Positions 43,401-53,100 are shown, counted from the first letter of the stretch. The stretch is 64,000 nucleotides of DNA from Branchiostoma belcheri (GCF_001625305.1 NW_017803854.1:1945204-2009203), one strand, 5' to 3'. The notes: a model not told the origin generated them from the sequence alone. Numbers and translations are program-made.

Positions 43401-45427
43401 CAAATTCTACACCATAATCCGTAAAAGCCTCTGAAACTTAAAACTGGTGGTTTTGTCCACTATTTTGCACTTGGGGCAAGGATGTACATGTAAAGAGATT
43501 AAGTCAGTAGAGTGCCTTAATGAAGACATTCAAAACTCAACACTGCCAGGAGTGTGCGTAGAGTTACTCTTTTACTTCCCAGTGGTCTGAAATCTCTGAT
43601 TTCTTATTTTGTGATAGTAGTTTTTAAATTGGGTTGGGGTGAGAAAGTCAAATTTTGTTGTACGTTTTCGTCTATCCCTCCCCACAGGGAGTAACGTCCT
43701 GAGTGAAAACTCCAGCCTGGCGGGTCCCCTACCAGAGTTAGTGGTGGTGAGTCGGCCCACCTCTGTACTAGCCACAGGTACCGCTGCACAGACTGGGACT
43801 GGGCAACCTGACCTGTCCGAGGTGGAGGAAGGACACTTGTCAGGTATGACTTGCATATTGAATAGCAAAGTTCTTCATTCACAACCACATGTTTAACATG
43901 AGCTGAGATTTCGATGAAAATCTGTCATGTTTGGCTAAAAACTTTGGCTCTTGTCAAACAAGTGGTTGCGAATAAATAGCTTTGCTGTTCAATCATTCAC
44001 CATCATCATCATACACCAACTTCAATGATAGAATTTTTTTATTAATGGATGCTGCTTACCGGTACTTCAAATTCAATATTGTCATTTACCAGCCTTTTTT
44101 TAGAATTTAGCACAATCTAAAGTCAGAAGAATATGTTGCGGCATATACAGGAAACTCCTGATTTGCATAGATGGGAAACTAATTTGCATAAACGTTACCC
44201 TCCTCCAGAGTCCAGCCAACCGGAGGACAAGCGGGTGTCTTCCCTGTTAAACAGCAGCCGGCTCCGCTCCGTCTCGGAGTCTGACCCCGATTCCAGCTAC
44301 CACTTCCCTGAGCGGCTGGAGGGTGGTGACCCGCGCGTCACACCTGGGCTCCAAACCCCGGACAACGATCCCGACGTGTTCGCCAGCACCGAGACCCACC
44401 TGTACCGCTTCACTGACATTGAGGTTAGTTAGTTAGCATGAAAGTTCATCTGTGTTTGTACAAGTCATTATGAAATAAAGACTACTTAGATTAAACTTCC
44501 AATACTACTAAGGTCACATGTCTCTGACGTCTCATTTCAAGAGTAGACGGGTCCATTCCGTGAACAAGGTTGATGGAGTCAACCAAATATTTGGGGTAAG
44601 TTCCATTTCTGTAGTCCAAGTGTTGGAAGTTAAAGCTTAGTCTTTAGTTAGTTAGTTAAAGCCCTCCTGCAGCCATCAGCATGGTCACATATGGCGGCGC
44701 CCATCTCTGTTTCTTAGCCCTTGAGCCACACGATTGTGCAATCACTACAGCAGGGGGCTAGTCTGCTGGTAGTGGTGTGTTTAACTCCCACACTCTTTTT
44801 CAAATGCTGAGTGTTAAGCAGAGAAAGCAGTATGCACCATTTTTGAAGTCTTTGGTATGACTCGGCTAGGGATCGAACTCACGACCTACCGAATGCAAGG
44901 CAAGGATCCACTTGGCCACTGCACGAGTATTCTTTATGCACAATATTCTTTATTCCTGATACATGTACCTATTTAGCAAACCTTACACAGCAAGGATAAA
45001 ACTCCCTGAAGTGCCAAGAGTTAACGTACAAAAATGCAATGGTCAAGACAGGCAATACATGTATATACATCTCTCATATACATCGAAATACTGCAGTGTG
45101 CGAGCAGACTTTTGTACAGAATCTGATGAGGTTTAGGAAAGATAAAGATGACTAGCGATATGACAGTTCTTTAAATTCTTGTTTCAGGTGTGGAGAGTCA
45201 AGAGGAACAACACAGAAGACCAGCCGGTGCCCAACGACGGAGCCAGTGCTGGGGCCAGAGACCGGAAGGACCTCAAATGTCACAAGCCAGATTTTCTGTT
45301 GGATATCCTACAGACAAGGCGAGGGACTGACGACGTGGCAAAGAAGTTTCTGAGAGATTTAGCCAGAGGGATGCAGCAGGAACAACAGGATGGACCTGTT
45401 GGCTGTCTAGATATATTCTGGCAATAA
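17968..45427 (+). CDS. UNC13/MUN-like protein with C-terminal DEP domain (33 coding exons)
   Basis: Coding exons: 17968-18080, 18824-18928, 20339-20386, 20920-20980, 21309-21342, 21611-21669, 22092-22481, 23047-23127, 23490-23653, 24003-24117, 24534-24577, 24844-24958, 25435-25540, 26001-26194, 26529-26602, 26757-26850, 27475-27560, 28019-28124, 28767-30008, 30506-30652, 30991-31089, 32956-33099, 33625-33751, 34218-34534, 35003-35188, 35576-35656, 36046-36111, 36612-36692, 39973-40216, 40755-40862, 43688-43843, 44209-44423, 45188-45427. Every join keeps frame, giving 1,813 residues. Seen: mostly helical, no signal peptide or membrane span. C-I-x-N-N-I and F-V-H-A-E-G-x-G-L…Y-T-x-x-T-x-x-L-I match UNC13 MUN signatures, and a DEP domain follows. 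UNC13 proteins tether and prime vesicles through SNAREs, and DEP domains bind membranes or GPCR/Rap partners. Inferred: a membrane-traffic factor. I know no characterised family with this order, but an orthologue may exist under an uncharacterised name. Confidence 0.8.
18300..18400 (-). mobile_element. tRNA-derived SINE fragment
   Basis: The minus strand carries a perfect B box GGGTTCGATTCCC preceded by CACTGGTTGTGAGC, an A-box-like sequence. It does not fold as a complete tRNA by eye. Confidence 0.45.
19108..19195 (-). mobile_element. tRNA-like sequence, probably SINE head or pseudo-tRNA
   Basis: The minus strand has GGGTTCAAATCCC (B box) and an upstream stem-loop CTTTC…GAAGG, but no T33 and no clear acceptor stem, so a working tRNA is unlikely. 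Confidence 0.35.
19725..20120. mobile_element. Short element bounded by inverted CTGTCACAC
   Basis: CTGTCACAC at 19727-19735 is inverted at 20110-20118, and flanking similarity (CCGAATGTG / CCGGAATGTG) supports paired ends. The interior is rich in GGTTGG, GGCTGG and GGTGTTTGG. It is in the intron between exons 2 and 3 of the UNC13-like gene. Confidence 0.45.
22482..22716 (+). repeat. Tandem duplication of the end of exon 7 with its splice donor
   Basis: The last ~35 bp of exon 7, its donor (GCTAAG|GTATGG) and ~80 bp of intron are repeated twice more, with junctions at 22481, 22596 and 22712 (period 115-116 bp). Copies are about 95% identical and all three donors are intact. Using the distal donors would add 115 or 231 nt containing an in-frame stop (near 22547). 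Confidence 0.85.
23047..28124 (+). CDS. UNC13-like gene, exons 8-18 (helical central region)
   Basis: Residues 271-663, from eleven short exons with consensus splice sites except the last donor (AAG|GTCTGG). The sequence is alpha-helical throughout, with aromatic-rich stretches (F-W-Q-Q-T-E-R, K-F-W-H-F-A-L-P, Y-F-D-M-V-Q-L-A-A-T-E-Y-Y-S-F-F). This is the style of CATCHR/MUN rod subunits, but I cannot assign individual MUN subdomains by eye. Confidence 0.75.
26915..27270. repeat. Minisatellite, 32-33 bp unit with CCAAT box, 11 copies
   Basis: CCAAT cores start at 26920, 26953, 26986, 27019, 27052, 27085, 27118, 27150, 27183, 27216 and 27248. Units alternate between a form with GCACCAAGGAGAGAT and a form with GCACAGTTGAAGGT, giving a ~65 bp higher-order dimer. 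It lies in the intron between exons 16 and 17 of the UNC13-like gene. Confidence 0.9.
27618..28380. repeat. SINE-like fragments flanking exon 18
   Basis: Two diverged copies (about 27815-27990 and 28170-28380) share CCCAATGTTGTG, CCTTGGGAAAGGCACTT and GCCAATGTG. The CCTTGGG(A/C)AAGGCACTT box is common in deuterostome SINEs. A shorter piece at 27618-27690 (GAGCTAGGGGAA, CAATGAACCTGTAAAT) belongs to the SINE found at 54735-54960. Exon 18 (28019-28124) sits between the two copies. Confidence 0.5.
28767..30008 (+). CDS. UNC13-like gene, exon 19: large disordered linker exon
   Basis: Residues 664-1077 in one 1,242 bp exon. The first ~35 residues and last ~25 (S-Y-V-D-V-I-C-M-I-R-R-V-A-E-F-V-E-T-L) look folded. 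Between them is a Ser/Thr/Pro-rich, acidic linker with a run of seven Asp and several S-D-D-E-type casein-kinase-like sites. A long disordered insert inside a helical rod is unusual and may be regulatory. Confidence 0.8.
30506..36692 (+). CDS. UNC13-like gene, exons 20-28 (MUN/MHD2-like region)
   Basis: Residues 1078-1493. Exon 23 encodes M-C-V-R-I-N-N-I-H-A-L-L-D-V-L, matching the conserved Asn-Asn helix of UNC13 MUN domains. Exons 25-28 encode W-E-L-I-V-K…, L-V-Q-F-V-H-A-E-G-Q-G-L-D-L-E-N-L and W-Y-T-V-P-T-R-Q-L-I, matching the end of UNC13 MHD2 (F-H-A-x-G-x-G-L…Y-T-x-x-T-x-x-L-I). Exon 24 is a charged, Arg/Ser-rich linker followed by a helix. The intron after exon 21 carries a MITE and the CRE minisatellite. 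Confidence 0.75.
31103..31474. mobile_element. MITE-like element with perfect 28 bp terminal inverted repeats
   Basis: CACCAATTTAATTTGTTGCT at 31103-31122 begins an inverted repeat that extends to 31130 and is matched exactly at 31447-31474. The element is 372 bp, non-coding and AT-rich. Its left end is 14 bp after the splice donor of exon 21. Confidence 0.75.
32648..32864. repeat. Minisatellite, exact 31 bp unit with CRE palindrome, 7 copies
   Basis: Units start at 32648, 32679, 32710, 32741, 32772, 32803 and 32834. Five carry a perfect TGACGTCA and two carry one-base variants (TTACGTCA, TGACGTGA). Each unit also has GAACATGATTCGGTTCGAA. The array ends about 90 bp before exon 22 of the UNC13-like gene. 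Confidence 0.95.
33255..33548. mobile_element. MITE-like element with 15 bp terminal inverted repeats
   Basis: ATGAAGGTTAGACAT at 33255-33269 is exactly inverted at 33534-33548, and internal sequence is partly palindromic (CTGTAGTTGAA). Related internal sequence (CTCAAGCAACT-GATAGATTTTGAAAG…TGGAATCTGTAGTTGAACAG) is at 53210-53300 and 53455-53590, and a solo end occurs at 38909. Confidence 0.65.
34838..34925 (-). mobile_element. Retrotransposon 3'-end copy (GCTGGTGTGTTACGCCGAAG family)
   Basis: Contains GTAACCGCCCTTCGGCATGACACACCTGG, the inverted terminal block of the family, with a weak tail. It lies in the intron between exons 24 and 25 of the UNC13-like gene. Confidence 0.5.
35189..35345 (+). 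repeat. Tandem duplication of the end of exon 25; copied donor is dead
   Basis: TCCATCTGGGAACTCAT and the following ~85 bp are repeated once (offset 86 bp). The exon end at 35188 has donor AAG|GTGAGG, while the copy reads AAG|ATGAGG at 35274, a G-to-A loss of the donor. Confidence 0.8.
36155..36476. mobile_element. MITE-like element, GGGCTC family, copy 1
   Basis: The element begins GGGCTTGAAAT and ends TTTTGGGCC, with CTGCACCTAACCTGCAC and CCTGCACCAGTGCAG inside. It is clearly related along its length to 40409-40704. Confidence 0.55.
36693..39972 (+). other. Intron 28 of the UNC13-like gene, repeat-containing
   Basis: 3.3 kb without a supported gene. Two fragments (38555-38660 and 39110-39240) belong to a dispersed family with AATCTCCAAGCAGATC, GGTGGCAA and GTATCAAATTGGCC, also at 51855-51970 and 16500-16570. 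Short open frames around 37012 and 39645 have no splice or homology support. Confidence 0.5.
39973..40862 (+). CDS. UNC13-like gene, exons 29-30: DEP domain with acidic insert
   Basis: Residues 1494-1610. The DEP signature is visible: H-A-V-R-K-C-F-S-G-R-Q-L-V-D-W-L-L, then A-I-L-L-C-Q-A-F-L-D-S-G-V-I-R-S-V. Between the two halves is an almost purely acidic stretch (E6, then D/E runs across the exon junction) not present in ordinary DEP domains. DEP domains anchor signalling proteins at membranes. Confidence 0.8.
40409..40704. mobile_element. MITE-like element, GGGCTC family, copy 2
   Basis: The ends GGGCTCAAAATAC and GTATTTCGAGCCC form a 13 bp inverted repeat with one mismatch. It lies between the two DEP exons (29 and 30). 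A shorter relative is at 59666-59782. Confidence 0.65.
41726..41731 (-). terminator. Polyadenylation signal AATAAA, C-type lectin gene
   Basis: TTTATT on the plus strand, 47-52 bases after the lectin stop codon on the minus strand, gives a short 3'UTR. Confidence 0.6.
41778..43097 (-). CDS. Secreted C-type lectin with coiled-coil neck (3 exons)
   Basis: Exons 43097-42936, 42830-42698 and 42199-41778 join in frame (phases 0 and 1) to give 238 residues. Exon 1 encodes a signal peptide (M-N-K-K-A-V-L-V-I-L-A-V-L) and a short Gly/Asn-rich segment. Exon 2 encodes a 44-residue heptad-like helix (E-N-L-L-A-E-L…L-T-D-K-L-T-D-L), a likely trimerising neck. Exon 3 is a long-form C-type lectin domain with W-I-G-L and the expected cysteines. 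It lacks an EPN or QPD motif and the usual WND (G-E-W-G-T-S-Y-C instead), so classical calcium-dependent sugar binding is doubtful. The gene lies inside intron 30 of the UNC13-like gene on the opposite strand. An N-glycosylation site (N-F-T) is visible. Confidence 0.85.
43236..43560. repeat. Imperfect direct duplication upstream of the lectin gene
   Basis: AAAGCCTCTGAAACTTA…CTGGTGGTTTTG…TTGGGCAAGG…AAAACTCAAC occurs at about 43245 and again at 43420, offset ~170 bp. It covers the probable promoter of the lectin gene. Confidence 0.55.
43688..45427 (+). CDS. UNC13-like gene, exons 31-33 (C-terminus)
   Basis: Residues 1611-1813. Exons 31-32 are polar and probably disordered until H-L-Y-R-F-T-D-I-E. 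Exon 33 ends with K-P-D-F-L-L-D-I-L-Q-T-R-R and a short amphipathic helix before F-W-Q-stop at 45425-45427. No further domain recognised. Confidence 0.75.
44650..44930 (-). mobile_element. tRNA-derived SINE
   Basis: On the minus strand the head reads GTGGCCAAGTGG (A box) then GAGTTCGATCC (B box) at the spacing of a tRNA promoter. It is followed by ~200 bp of body. It lies in the last intron of the UNC13-like gene, antisense. Confidence 0.65.
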
Positions 45428-46795
45428 TGACAACTGCAACTGAGTCCAGTACATAGAGTATACTTAGGAACTTTTCATCTACATGTAGGTAAGGACAATC
45501 CATCTGTTGGGTTTATGAATGAGATAATATTAATAATAATTATTTGAAAGCAACACCTGATGGAGTGAAAAAAAATACTTTGTAACCAATATGGGGATTT
45601 TCTGAAAGGGGTTCAGCTGAAGTGACATCAGCTGTTGCTGAACAGTTTCAGTAAAAAAGAGCCACCATTATCTGTAACAAAGTGTAGTGACCTGTTATAT
45701 TAATGTAAAAAGGATCACATTATGTGCTAATTGTGTACTAATGAATGTGTAAGTAAAGAATGTGTTAGGTTTCTATTGCAGAGATCAATTTATGGCTGAG
45801 CCATACACTGTAGATAAGGAGCTAACACTGCACATTTTGTTGCAGTTTAAGGTGAAAATTTATGTTTTGTAATACAGGTGTATGTTAGATTTTATAAATC
45901 TTGTAAATCTGTCACCAAAGTACTTTTTCTAATGATTGTGGAAAGAAAGATTTTATAAAATATTTCAAAGCCATATTTTCCTCATTAGAGAAGACAATGA
46001 TGTTTATGACAAGCAATCCTAGGGAATACAGGAAAATATGGAAATGAATGTATTGATCGATTTGCTGCTATATCTTATAATGTAACTCCTTCCTTTAGTA
46101 AATTGTTCCATGACTGGTAGTTAGGTTTTAACATTGAAGCACAAGTGAAAATGTCCTGTTTTAACATGTCCTGTTTTTTACAATAATGTGCAATCTTTTT
46201 GAAATGAGAGATGTAACAACCTTTATCTTTTTATTGTACTTGAATTAGAAACAGTTATGAAATGTATAAATTATCATGCATCCTATATCTATTTGTTAAT
46301 GGATTTTTGCAGTATACAGTTTGCAGATGAATGTCATTTTTATTTTTAAAAGTTTTAGAATAGATATATATTATAACCTAATTTAGATATGTGATAATGT
46401 TGCAGCTTTTAATTTGTGTGACAGAGAAATCCATGAGGGACTAGTAATGTAACTAGTACTAAGTATCCAGTTCATTCTGAATGACACTTTAAAAATTGCA
46501 GTGACTGTCATAGGATACAGTACCTGTTGTAGTTTTACCAAGGTGCTAGCCATACATGTACATGTAAGTATATCACATTGTCAGAAAACCTATTCTGTTT
46601 CCATCCACACACATACAAGTAGAGCTTACAAGCCTGTAATGTTTAGATGTAATGAGCTTAGATGTAAAGCACTCTTAGAGTTCATGCTTAAATACTTTTG
46701 AATTTTGATGCCTTCACATTGGATGGGTTGTAAGTGTACTTTGAATCTTAGCCTGAAGTAAATAGTCGCGAATAAATTTCAGACACGAAATATAG
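45428..46795 (+). other. Presumed 3'UTR of the UNC13-like gene
   Basis: AT-rich, non-coding sequence follows the stop codon up to an AATAAA at 46771-46776. No other gene-like frame is present. Confidence 0.6.
46771..46776 (+). terminator. Polyadenylation signal AATAAA, UNC13-like gene
   Basis: A canonical AATAAA lies about 1.35 kb after the stop codon and is the first strong candidate in the downstream region. It faces the sFRP signal 40 bp away. Confidence 0.5.
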
Positions 46796-46811
46796 CCACA
46801 AGACTTCCAGC

Positions 46812-46817
46812 TTTATT
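46812..46817 (-). terminator. Polyadenylation signal AATAAA (minus), presumed for sFRP gene
   Basis: TTTATT on the plus strand gives AATAAA on the minus strand. Being 2.9 kb beyond the sFRP stop it would imply a long 3'UTR, which the gene-free 46818-49723 interval allows. Confidence 0.4.
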
Positions 46818-49723
46818 TTTGTGTCGACATTTGTCAAGGTATACACCGTTTGTCATATACATTTTATAATATAATATATATATCTTAGTTCCAACTATAT
46901 TTATCTGCAACACTAACTAGTATATATCATATTTTTTCCCTTTCCATTGAAAGCACACAACATAAAACTACTACCAGCAAAGCCAGTGCTGATATTTCAC
47001 AGTTCGTACAACACGGTTGAAACACCAGTACGCACAATACAGGCTATATTGAGCAGTCATGAGCATAGAGTATGTTTTACTTAGAAACAGTCCTGTCAAG
47101 CCCTTAACCAGTACTTTGACACATAGGAGCCAGCTGCTATTAGCATTGTGTTTCCCCAGGACTATTTCTGACTTTACCACAGTATGTGAGGAATGTCAAG
47201 TTACAACAGTCTGTCCAGCAATAGCAAAAGCTCGGGAGGACAGTCCGACTTAATGTCTACGTAGGCCGATCATTTACATGTATACAACTTTCAGTCATGT
47301 TGATGTCATATATAGTAGGTCTGCAAGCTCACCAGTCATGAAACAATTGAGAACACTGTTCCTCTGTCCATTCATGTCTTCCTTGGGAAGCTCAAATAAA
47401 GTTGTTCTTGTGTCTTTCAAAGATCATTCAAATTACAAGTTTGACATGTGTTATATGGTTCAGAACCGAAAAAAATTAAACCCACTACCAACAAATAACA
47501 ATTCAACATTATTTCTCCAAGAACAATCTCTGAAAATCTTACAACTAGTATCAAAGATCAATTTTAACGCAATGAACAACCCCTCATCTCACTTTCCTAG
47601 AATCAGTAGTAGCATTACCAACATTTTTTTGTACTTTTCAAGTAGAAAAAATAACACTTTGAATAAAACTTCTTTTTGGAATTTTGTCAGTGAATAAAGA
47701 ACACCTATACCAGCCTATAGCAACAAACTTCAAGTAGAACTAAACAGTCAACCATTCTTGCTTTCTCTCCATATATAACCAGCATCCAACTTGCGGATGG
47801 CTCATCATCACACATCTAACTACCAAGGATTGCATTCATTCCTATTAAACCTTAATCACAAAGTGATGCAACATTGGCAGTGCAGCACTAAATACAATAA
47901 TAATGCACTGTTAATGAACAACTACTACAGTAACTGTACAAACAATTCCAGTAAAGCTGATGATGATATTATCAATAGAATTTACACAGTCTTTCTCATT
48001 TTTACCTATTTCAGTATCTACTTGCATCTTTGCTATGTTGTAGTAACTGTTGTACATCTTGTATTATAGGCTTCATTTTGTGCTTACTACCATTTGGCAG
48101 CGGTCAATTATTCCTTATTAGTTCAAGTTTACCTTATAATAATCATTATAAGGAAGTCGCCATTATTGCAAGAATTAATTGTGTGCATGCATCCAAGTTT
48201 TAGTTTCAGTTTGGCATATACAGCTTCCTCCAAGAAGAACTAGATGGGCTTGGTTCAAAACTTGTGAATATCAGGTTAATGTACGTAGCCCTACAAACTT
48301 CACGGATGTAAAGGCCTTCGGACAAGTTGTACTCTAAGGATGTCTTTTCTTGAACCATACCCATCCAGTAGAACACAGAGGAAGCTATATGCTTCACTGA
48401 TGTCATTGACGTACGATGTTGTTAATTCTGGACTACAGCTTACTATGCCTCTAGTGTATTTCGTTTGTGCACTTCTTATAATAGCCTTCTATCCTTAACA
48501 GTTTGCATGTTTTTCCAATGTTTCATTCATCTGTGCATTGCATGTAATGTCTCAGTTATTGAGTACTTCCAATTCACACTCAAGTACCTTATAAGCTACC
48601 TTAACTTCCACCATACAGCCACAGTGATTGTCTTGGCTCATCTGAAGACTTACAACCTCACCGGGAAGTGCCCAAAGACAGGTATGATGCCCTTAATTTT
48701 GTTTCTAGCAAGCTGGTGGTTCAATGTTTAAAATCTATGCAGTAAAAAGTAATGGCAGTGTCACATATTTACATGTTTAGCACTTTGTTGAACCCACTGA
48801 AGTACTACAGTACTGGCTATATAGCAGATCTTAGAACAAGATTGTACCTTTGCAATAGCATATCTGCATTATCATCGTTGAATTCATAAATAGCATGGTT
48901 GAGTTGATGCAGGCAACAAGTTCTCATGTATCCTTCTACCAACACAATGCCAGGAATTACTCATGTCATGACCCAGGCTGTATATTAACAGTGGGTGAAG
49001 AGGTCACATAGCTGCATGGGAGTAAGGGTAACTAGGCAACTGGAGCTGAAAGCTTGAGCTCTGGTAACGTAGAGAAATCAATTTGAATGTAGGCAACAAG
49101 TTTTTCTCAGTGTTCTTGTGCAATACATATCCCTGATGAGATATATGTAACCTAGGGGAGAACAAAATACTAGGTAGCTCCTACCACTGTTTAACTTATA
49201 TACTGTAATTCATTTCATGTTCACGGAAGAAAAAAAATCAGTCTGAGAAAAATGGGCCAGAAAAATGAACACGTTCGCAGAACTGTATGTTCCCTGTGGT
49301 GGCAAATTATTTGTTTGCAGTAATGTCTACTGATAAATTTGACTGTATGGAAGTGACCATGAAAACTGTGAACATAAAAGTACCGTGAAAAAAATCAGGA
49401 ATTACAGTACTGTGTGTAGCCATTCTTGCTTCTGATAGATAGTGACATTTCTGTTTCCGTCTTAGCTACAGGATCATTTCGTTGCCTTGCATGAGAAAAG
49501 ACCTAATTTCCAGTTTAGGACTCCTACAGTCTTAGCCTGGCTGCCAGACCCAAAGCAAACTGGGCTCAAAGTATCCAGTGTACTGTGGGTCTGGTACCCA
49601 GGCTACTACAGTCCATCTAAAGAGATATAGTAGCAGAGTCAGGATACTGCACGGTTATTGCATCCAATACACATCATCATCATCACCACGTACGTCCCAC
49701 CTGACAGACAACAACGAACGTTG
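46818..49723 (-). other. Presumed 3'UTR of the sFRP gene
   Basis: 2.9 kb AT-rich with no gene-like frame. It contains a short palindromic element (49534-49606) whose arms read AGCCTGGCTGCCAGACCCA and TGGGTCTGGTACCCAGGCT. If the AATAAA at 46817-46812 is used, the whole stretch is transcribed with sFRP. Confidence 0.4.
49534..49606. repeat. Short hairpin element with ~19 bp arms
   Basis: AGCCTGGCTGCCAGACCCA is inverted with two to three mismatches as TGGGTCTGGTACCCAGGCT, loop about 35 bp. It looks like a very short MITE. Confidence 0.6.
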
Positions 49724-50106
49724 CTAATTTCTCTGCCGATTCCGGCCGCCCCGTCTGCGTCCCGTGTTCCCCGCCGCCTCCTCCCGATCCTGCGAATCAG
49801 CAGCGTCCTGTTGGCAGCCCTTTTTAAAGGAGCGGGAGGCTTTCCGGAAGTCCTTGGAGCGCTTCCACTGTCGGATGACGGTGACGATGAACTGCTTGTC
49901 GACCTTCTTGCCCATGATGAGGAACTGTGACTTGGTGTCCTGGATCTCGTCGCACGTGCACACGTCGCTGTCCTGCAGCATCAGCGTCAGGTTGCGCATG
50001 TCCCGCTTGCGGATCCCCGCCTTCTTCATGACCCGCTTGCGCCGCCCCACCACGATCTTGGTGTCCCGCCGGGTGATCTTGATCTGCTCGATCTTCGCTC
50101 TGATGA
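49724..50106 (-). CDS. sFRP1/2/5: sFRP exon 3: NTR domain and basic tail
   Basis: 383 bp, acceptor GTTCGCAG. Encodes I-K-I-T-R-R-D-T-K-I-V…, D-V-C-T-C-D-E, Q-F-L-I-M-G-K-K and W-K-R-S-K-D-F, then a Gln/Asp/Arg-rich tail ending at TAG (49726-49724). The tail G-R-R-R-G-G-R-N-R-Q-R-N may favour heparan-sulfate binding. Confidence 0.9.
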
Positions 50107-53100
50107 CTGCGAACAGAACAAACCAAGCTGATTAGCAAATTCTGTGTCTGGTGAGGTATCAGTCAATATAGGGCGCAGTTTACAAAATCTATCTATAATA
50201 TTATACAAGAGTCTGTATCTGTATCTGTATCTGTATCTGTGTAGCTGGTATAACCGCCCTTCGGCTTAACACACCAGTTTTAAAGGTACATGTATGCAGT
50301 GCGGTGGCAGCTGGCTATACATGTATCACACCAAACTGATTACAAATTCGCAGCCTCAGGTGAGGTGTCATAGCAGTCATTAAAGGGGAGCATTTCAGTC
50401 AAGTTCTAACTAACAGTATACAAGAGTCTGTATCAGTCTGTATCTGTATAGGCCGGTATAACCGCCCCTCAGTGTAACATAATATATTGCACACCAGCTT
50501 TGCAGGCATGCAGTGCGACGGCAGCTGGCTATACTACATCTAACAAAGTGTTACACCTATAGGTCTTCAAGTTTGCAAATCTAACTGTTAGCATTGATTA
50601 AAGCTATCTGGTGATGACACCACTACTGTACTTGCCATGGTCATATAACTTTGTGCACTTTTCTATAAATTGTCATAACTGTGCTGACGGAAGTGTGACA
50701 GAAGACAAGAACTTCAACACAGACTACGTGTATGACTTTATTTTCATTGACAATTTAATTAGCCCCTCAACCTTTCAACAGTAGCTTCACCTGAGTACTG
50801 AACATCACCCCCCCCCCCAGGAGACATGATTGACATGTCAGTGTGGTGATGTTTAGGGGCCGGTCTGAGCCACAGTAAGAACAACAATTGAGCAGCCATC
50901 AATCACCCAGGATTAAGTGCTGACGACAGCTGGAGAAAGGGCCTGACATCCTCATTACTGGGCTACAGTAAAGGGTGGTCAACACACCACCAGCCGCCAA
51001 AAATACTTTAAGCACCGGCAAAATTTGACCAGGAGGAAAACACCCTCGACAATACAGTTGCAACTAATTCTGACATTTATAAAGCATTATCTGTCTCCTA
51101 TCTTAGTACTAAGTCTTTGATTAGCTTGATCCTCTTAACTTTCCCATATAGAAAATATTTCATTATCAGGAAATAATTGCCTCGACAAAGAAGATAAAAA
51201 AAACCTCCTAGACCTAACAGGAGAGACAACAGTTTAGACATTAAGGGGGATGATTAGAAAACCGTTTGACTGAACCAGACCAAGCATTCCTCCCAAAAGC
51301 ACCATCATGACGTACTGATTAGTTCAAAGACTTACGTAAAGACCTACTTATGTAACTTCTCCCCAAAGGAAAGGAGATTAGCTTCCAGACTTCCCATTCT
51401 TATGTAAAGTTGCCTCAAGAGTAGGATGGCAGTTCAAGGAGGACTGGCCGCCCTTAAGGGGGGCCTGCATGCCCTTTTTTGTAAGGCGTAATCAGGCCTT
51501 TTTAATCATCGTAATCCGTTGACAGCCTACATAATTCGTAATAGTACATTAGCTGCAAAGCGTTAAGTCGTAATCAGCTCTGAGACTTTAACGTAAATCG
51601 GCGGTGAAAATTTTGCGTAATTCGTAATCACTACCCCCCCATGCAGGCCCTCCTTAAGCTTCTTACGCAATCTTTCCAGACTGAAGGTTAGTTCAAAGGC
51701 TGTGTAATTTTGCACAAGGGACGGAAGCCCCCATCAGGCCTGCTGACTGCTCCAACCCAGGCCCTCCTGTTACAGGAAATCTAACACATGTTGTACCTTT
51801 CCCACTGTTAGAGATCAATACACCCAGGTTGGATGGATGCCATGCAGGATTACATGTCGTTAATCTCCAAACAGATCTTCTGGTGGCTACAAGACTGTAT
51901 CAAATTGGTACTAGTAAGACAGTATCAGTACCAGTTCGGCTGTCAAGGCAGTATCCAATTGGCTGTCAAAAAAAATTTACCTGTTATTAGCAAAATAAGG
52001 AATTACTTCTCAGACTATATCTGTGAATCAAATGTCACACAGCATGTGCACAAATCGCATTGTACAAGAAATGGATTGAACAGTATCATTTTAAATTATC
52101 CAATGTAGAAAATGTTTACTAGAAATTGGGCATGATGACAGCTAAGTTGAGACTCAATATATTAAGGTTGAACCAGTCACCACCTTTTGACACACCATTA
52201 AAAAGCTGTCACTGGGCAGTTTTTAGAAAAAAAACGTTTTCAGCACTTGAAGAAGACCAATATTTTGCTTCAAGGACAAACTGGTCCCTCTCTTTCTGGG
52301 AGCTCCCTACACACCATACATACCAGTCTTTAGACAAGCCATTTGATACCACTCAAGAACATGCTTTTCTCTGTCCAAGAATGAAAACACTTAGGTGTTA
52401 TCTTGACACTAGTTGAAAGATCCCGGTAGGAGGTATCAGTCTTGGACCCTCATACTATACCCATAGTCCTTGGGGGAAGGGGGGGGGTGAAGACTTGTGG
52501 GTAGAGAAATCATATTAATTTGTTTATTGAAATTTACCACATTTGTTGAAGGATTGACATACATTTGTAAAAGCTGGCTGCTACCTTTTCCTGATGTCAA
52601 CCTTAAGACATTCATTCACACAGGGAAGGACCACTCAATGAGTCAATCTTTTCCAAAAAGTGTGGTGGGTTCTTTAATGTGCTTGAAGTGTGGCTCTCCT
52701 CCAGTATGGGACCTGCACTATTGCATCCCCATCTGAGAGAATGTTCCTTATCAAAGCTAGGTACTGATTTTCACCTATGTCAAGTGAGGAATTAGGTGTA
52801 AAATGCCTTTCTCAAAGATGCAACAAGGGTCTGCCAAGGTTACATGTATGAACCAAGAACCTTTAGATTCTTTCAGTAAACAAAACAAGATTTTAAGACA
52901 ACAAAAAGACCACCTTGCCACTTTTTGTGGTGGGGGTAGAAGATGACCGGTTGTCAGAAAGTTGGGAAAAGAGTAAGGTAGGCAAGCTTATTGGTAATGG
53001 TGTAGAGCTAATGCTAGCGACAAGGACGACAAGGATGGTCACCTTGGGAACCATTACCAGCCCGGCCTATAGGACAGGAGGGATGTTGTAAAGAGGATGG

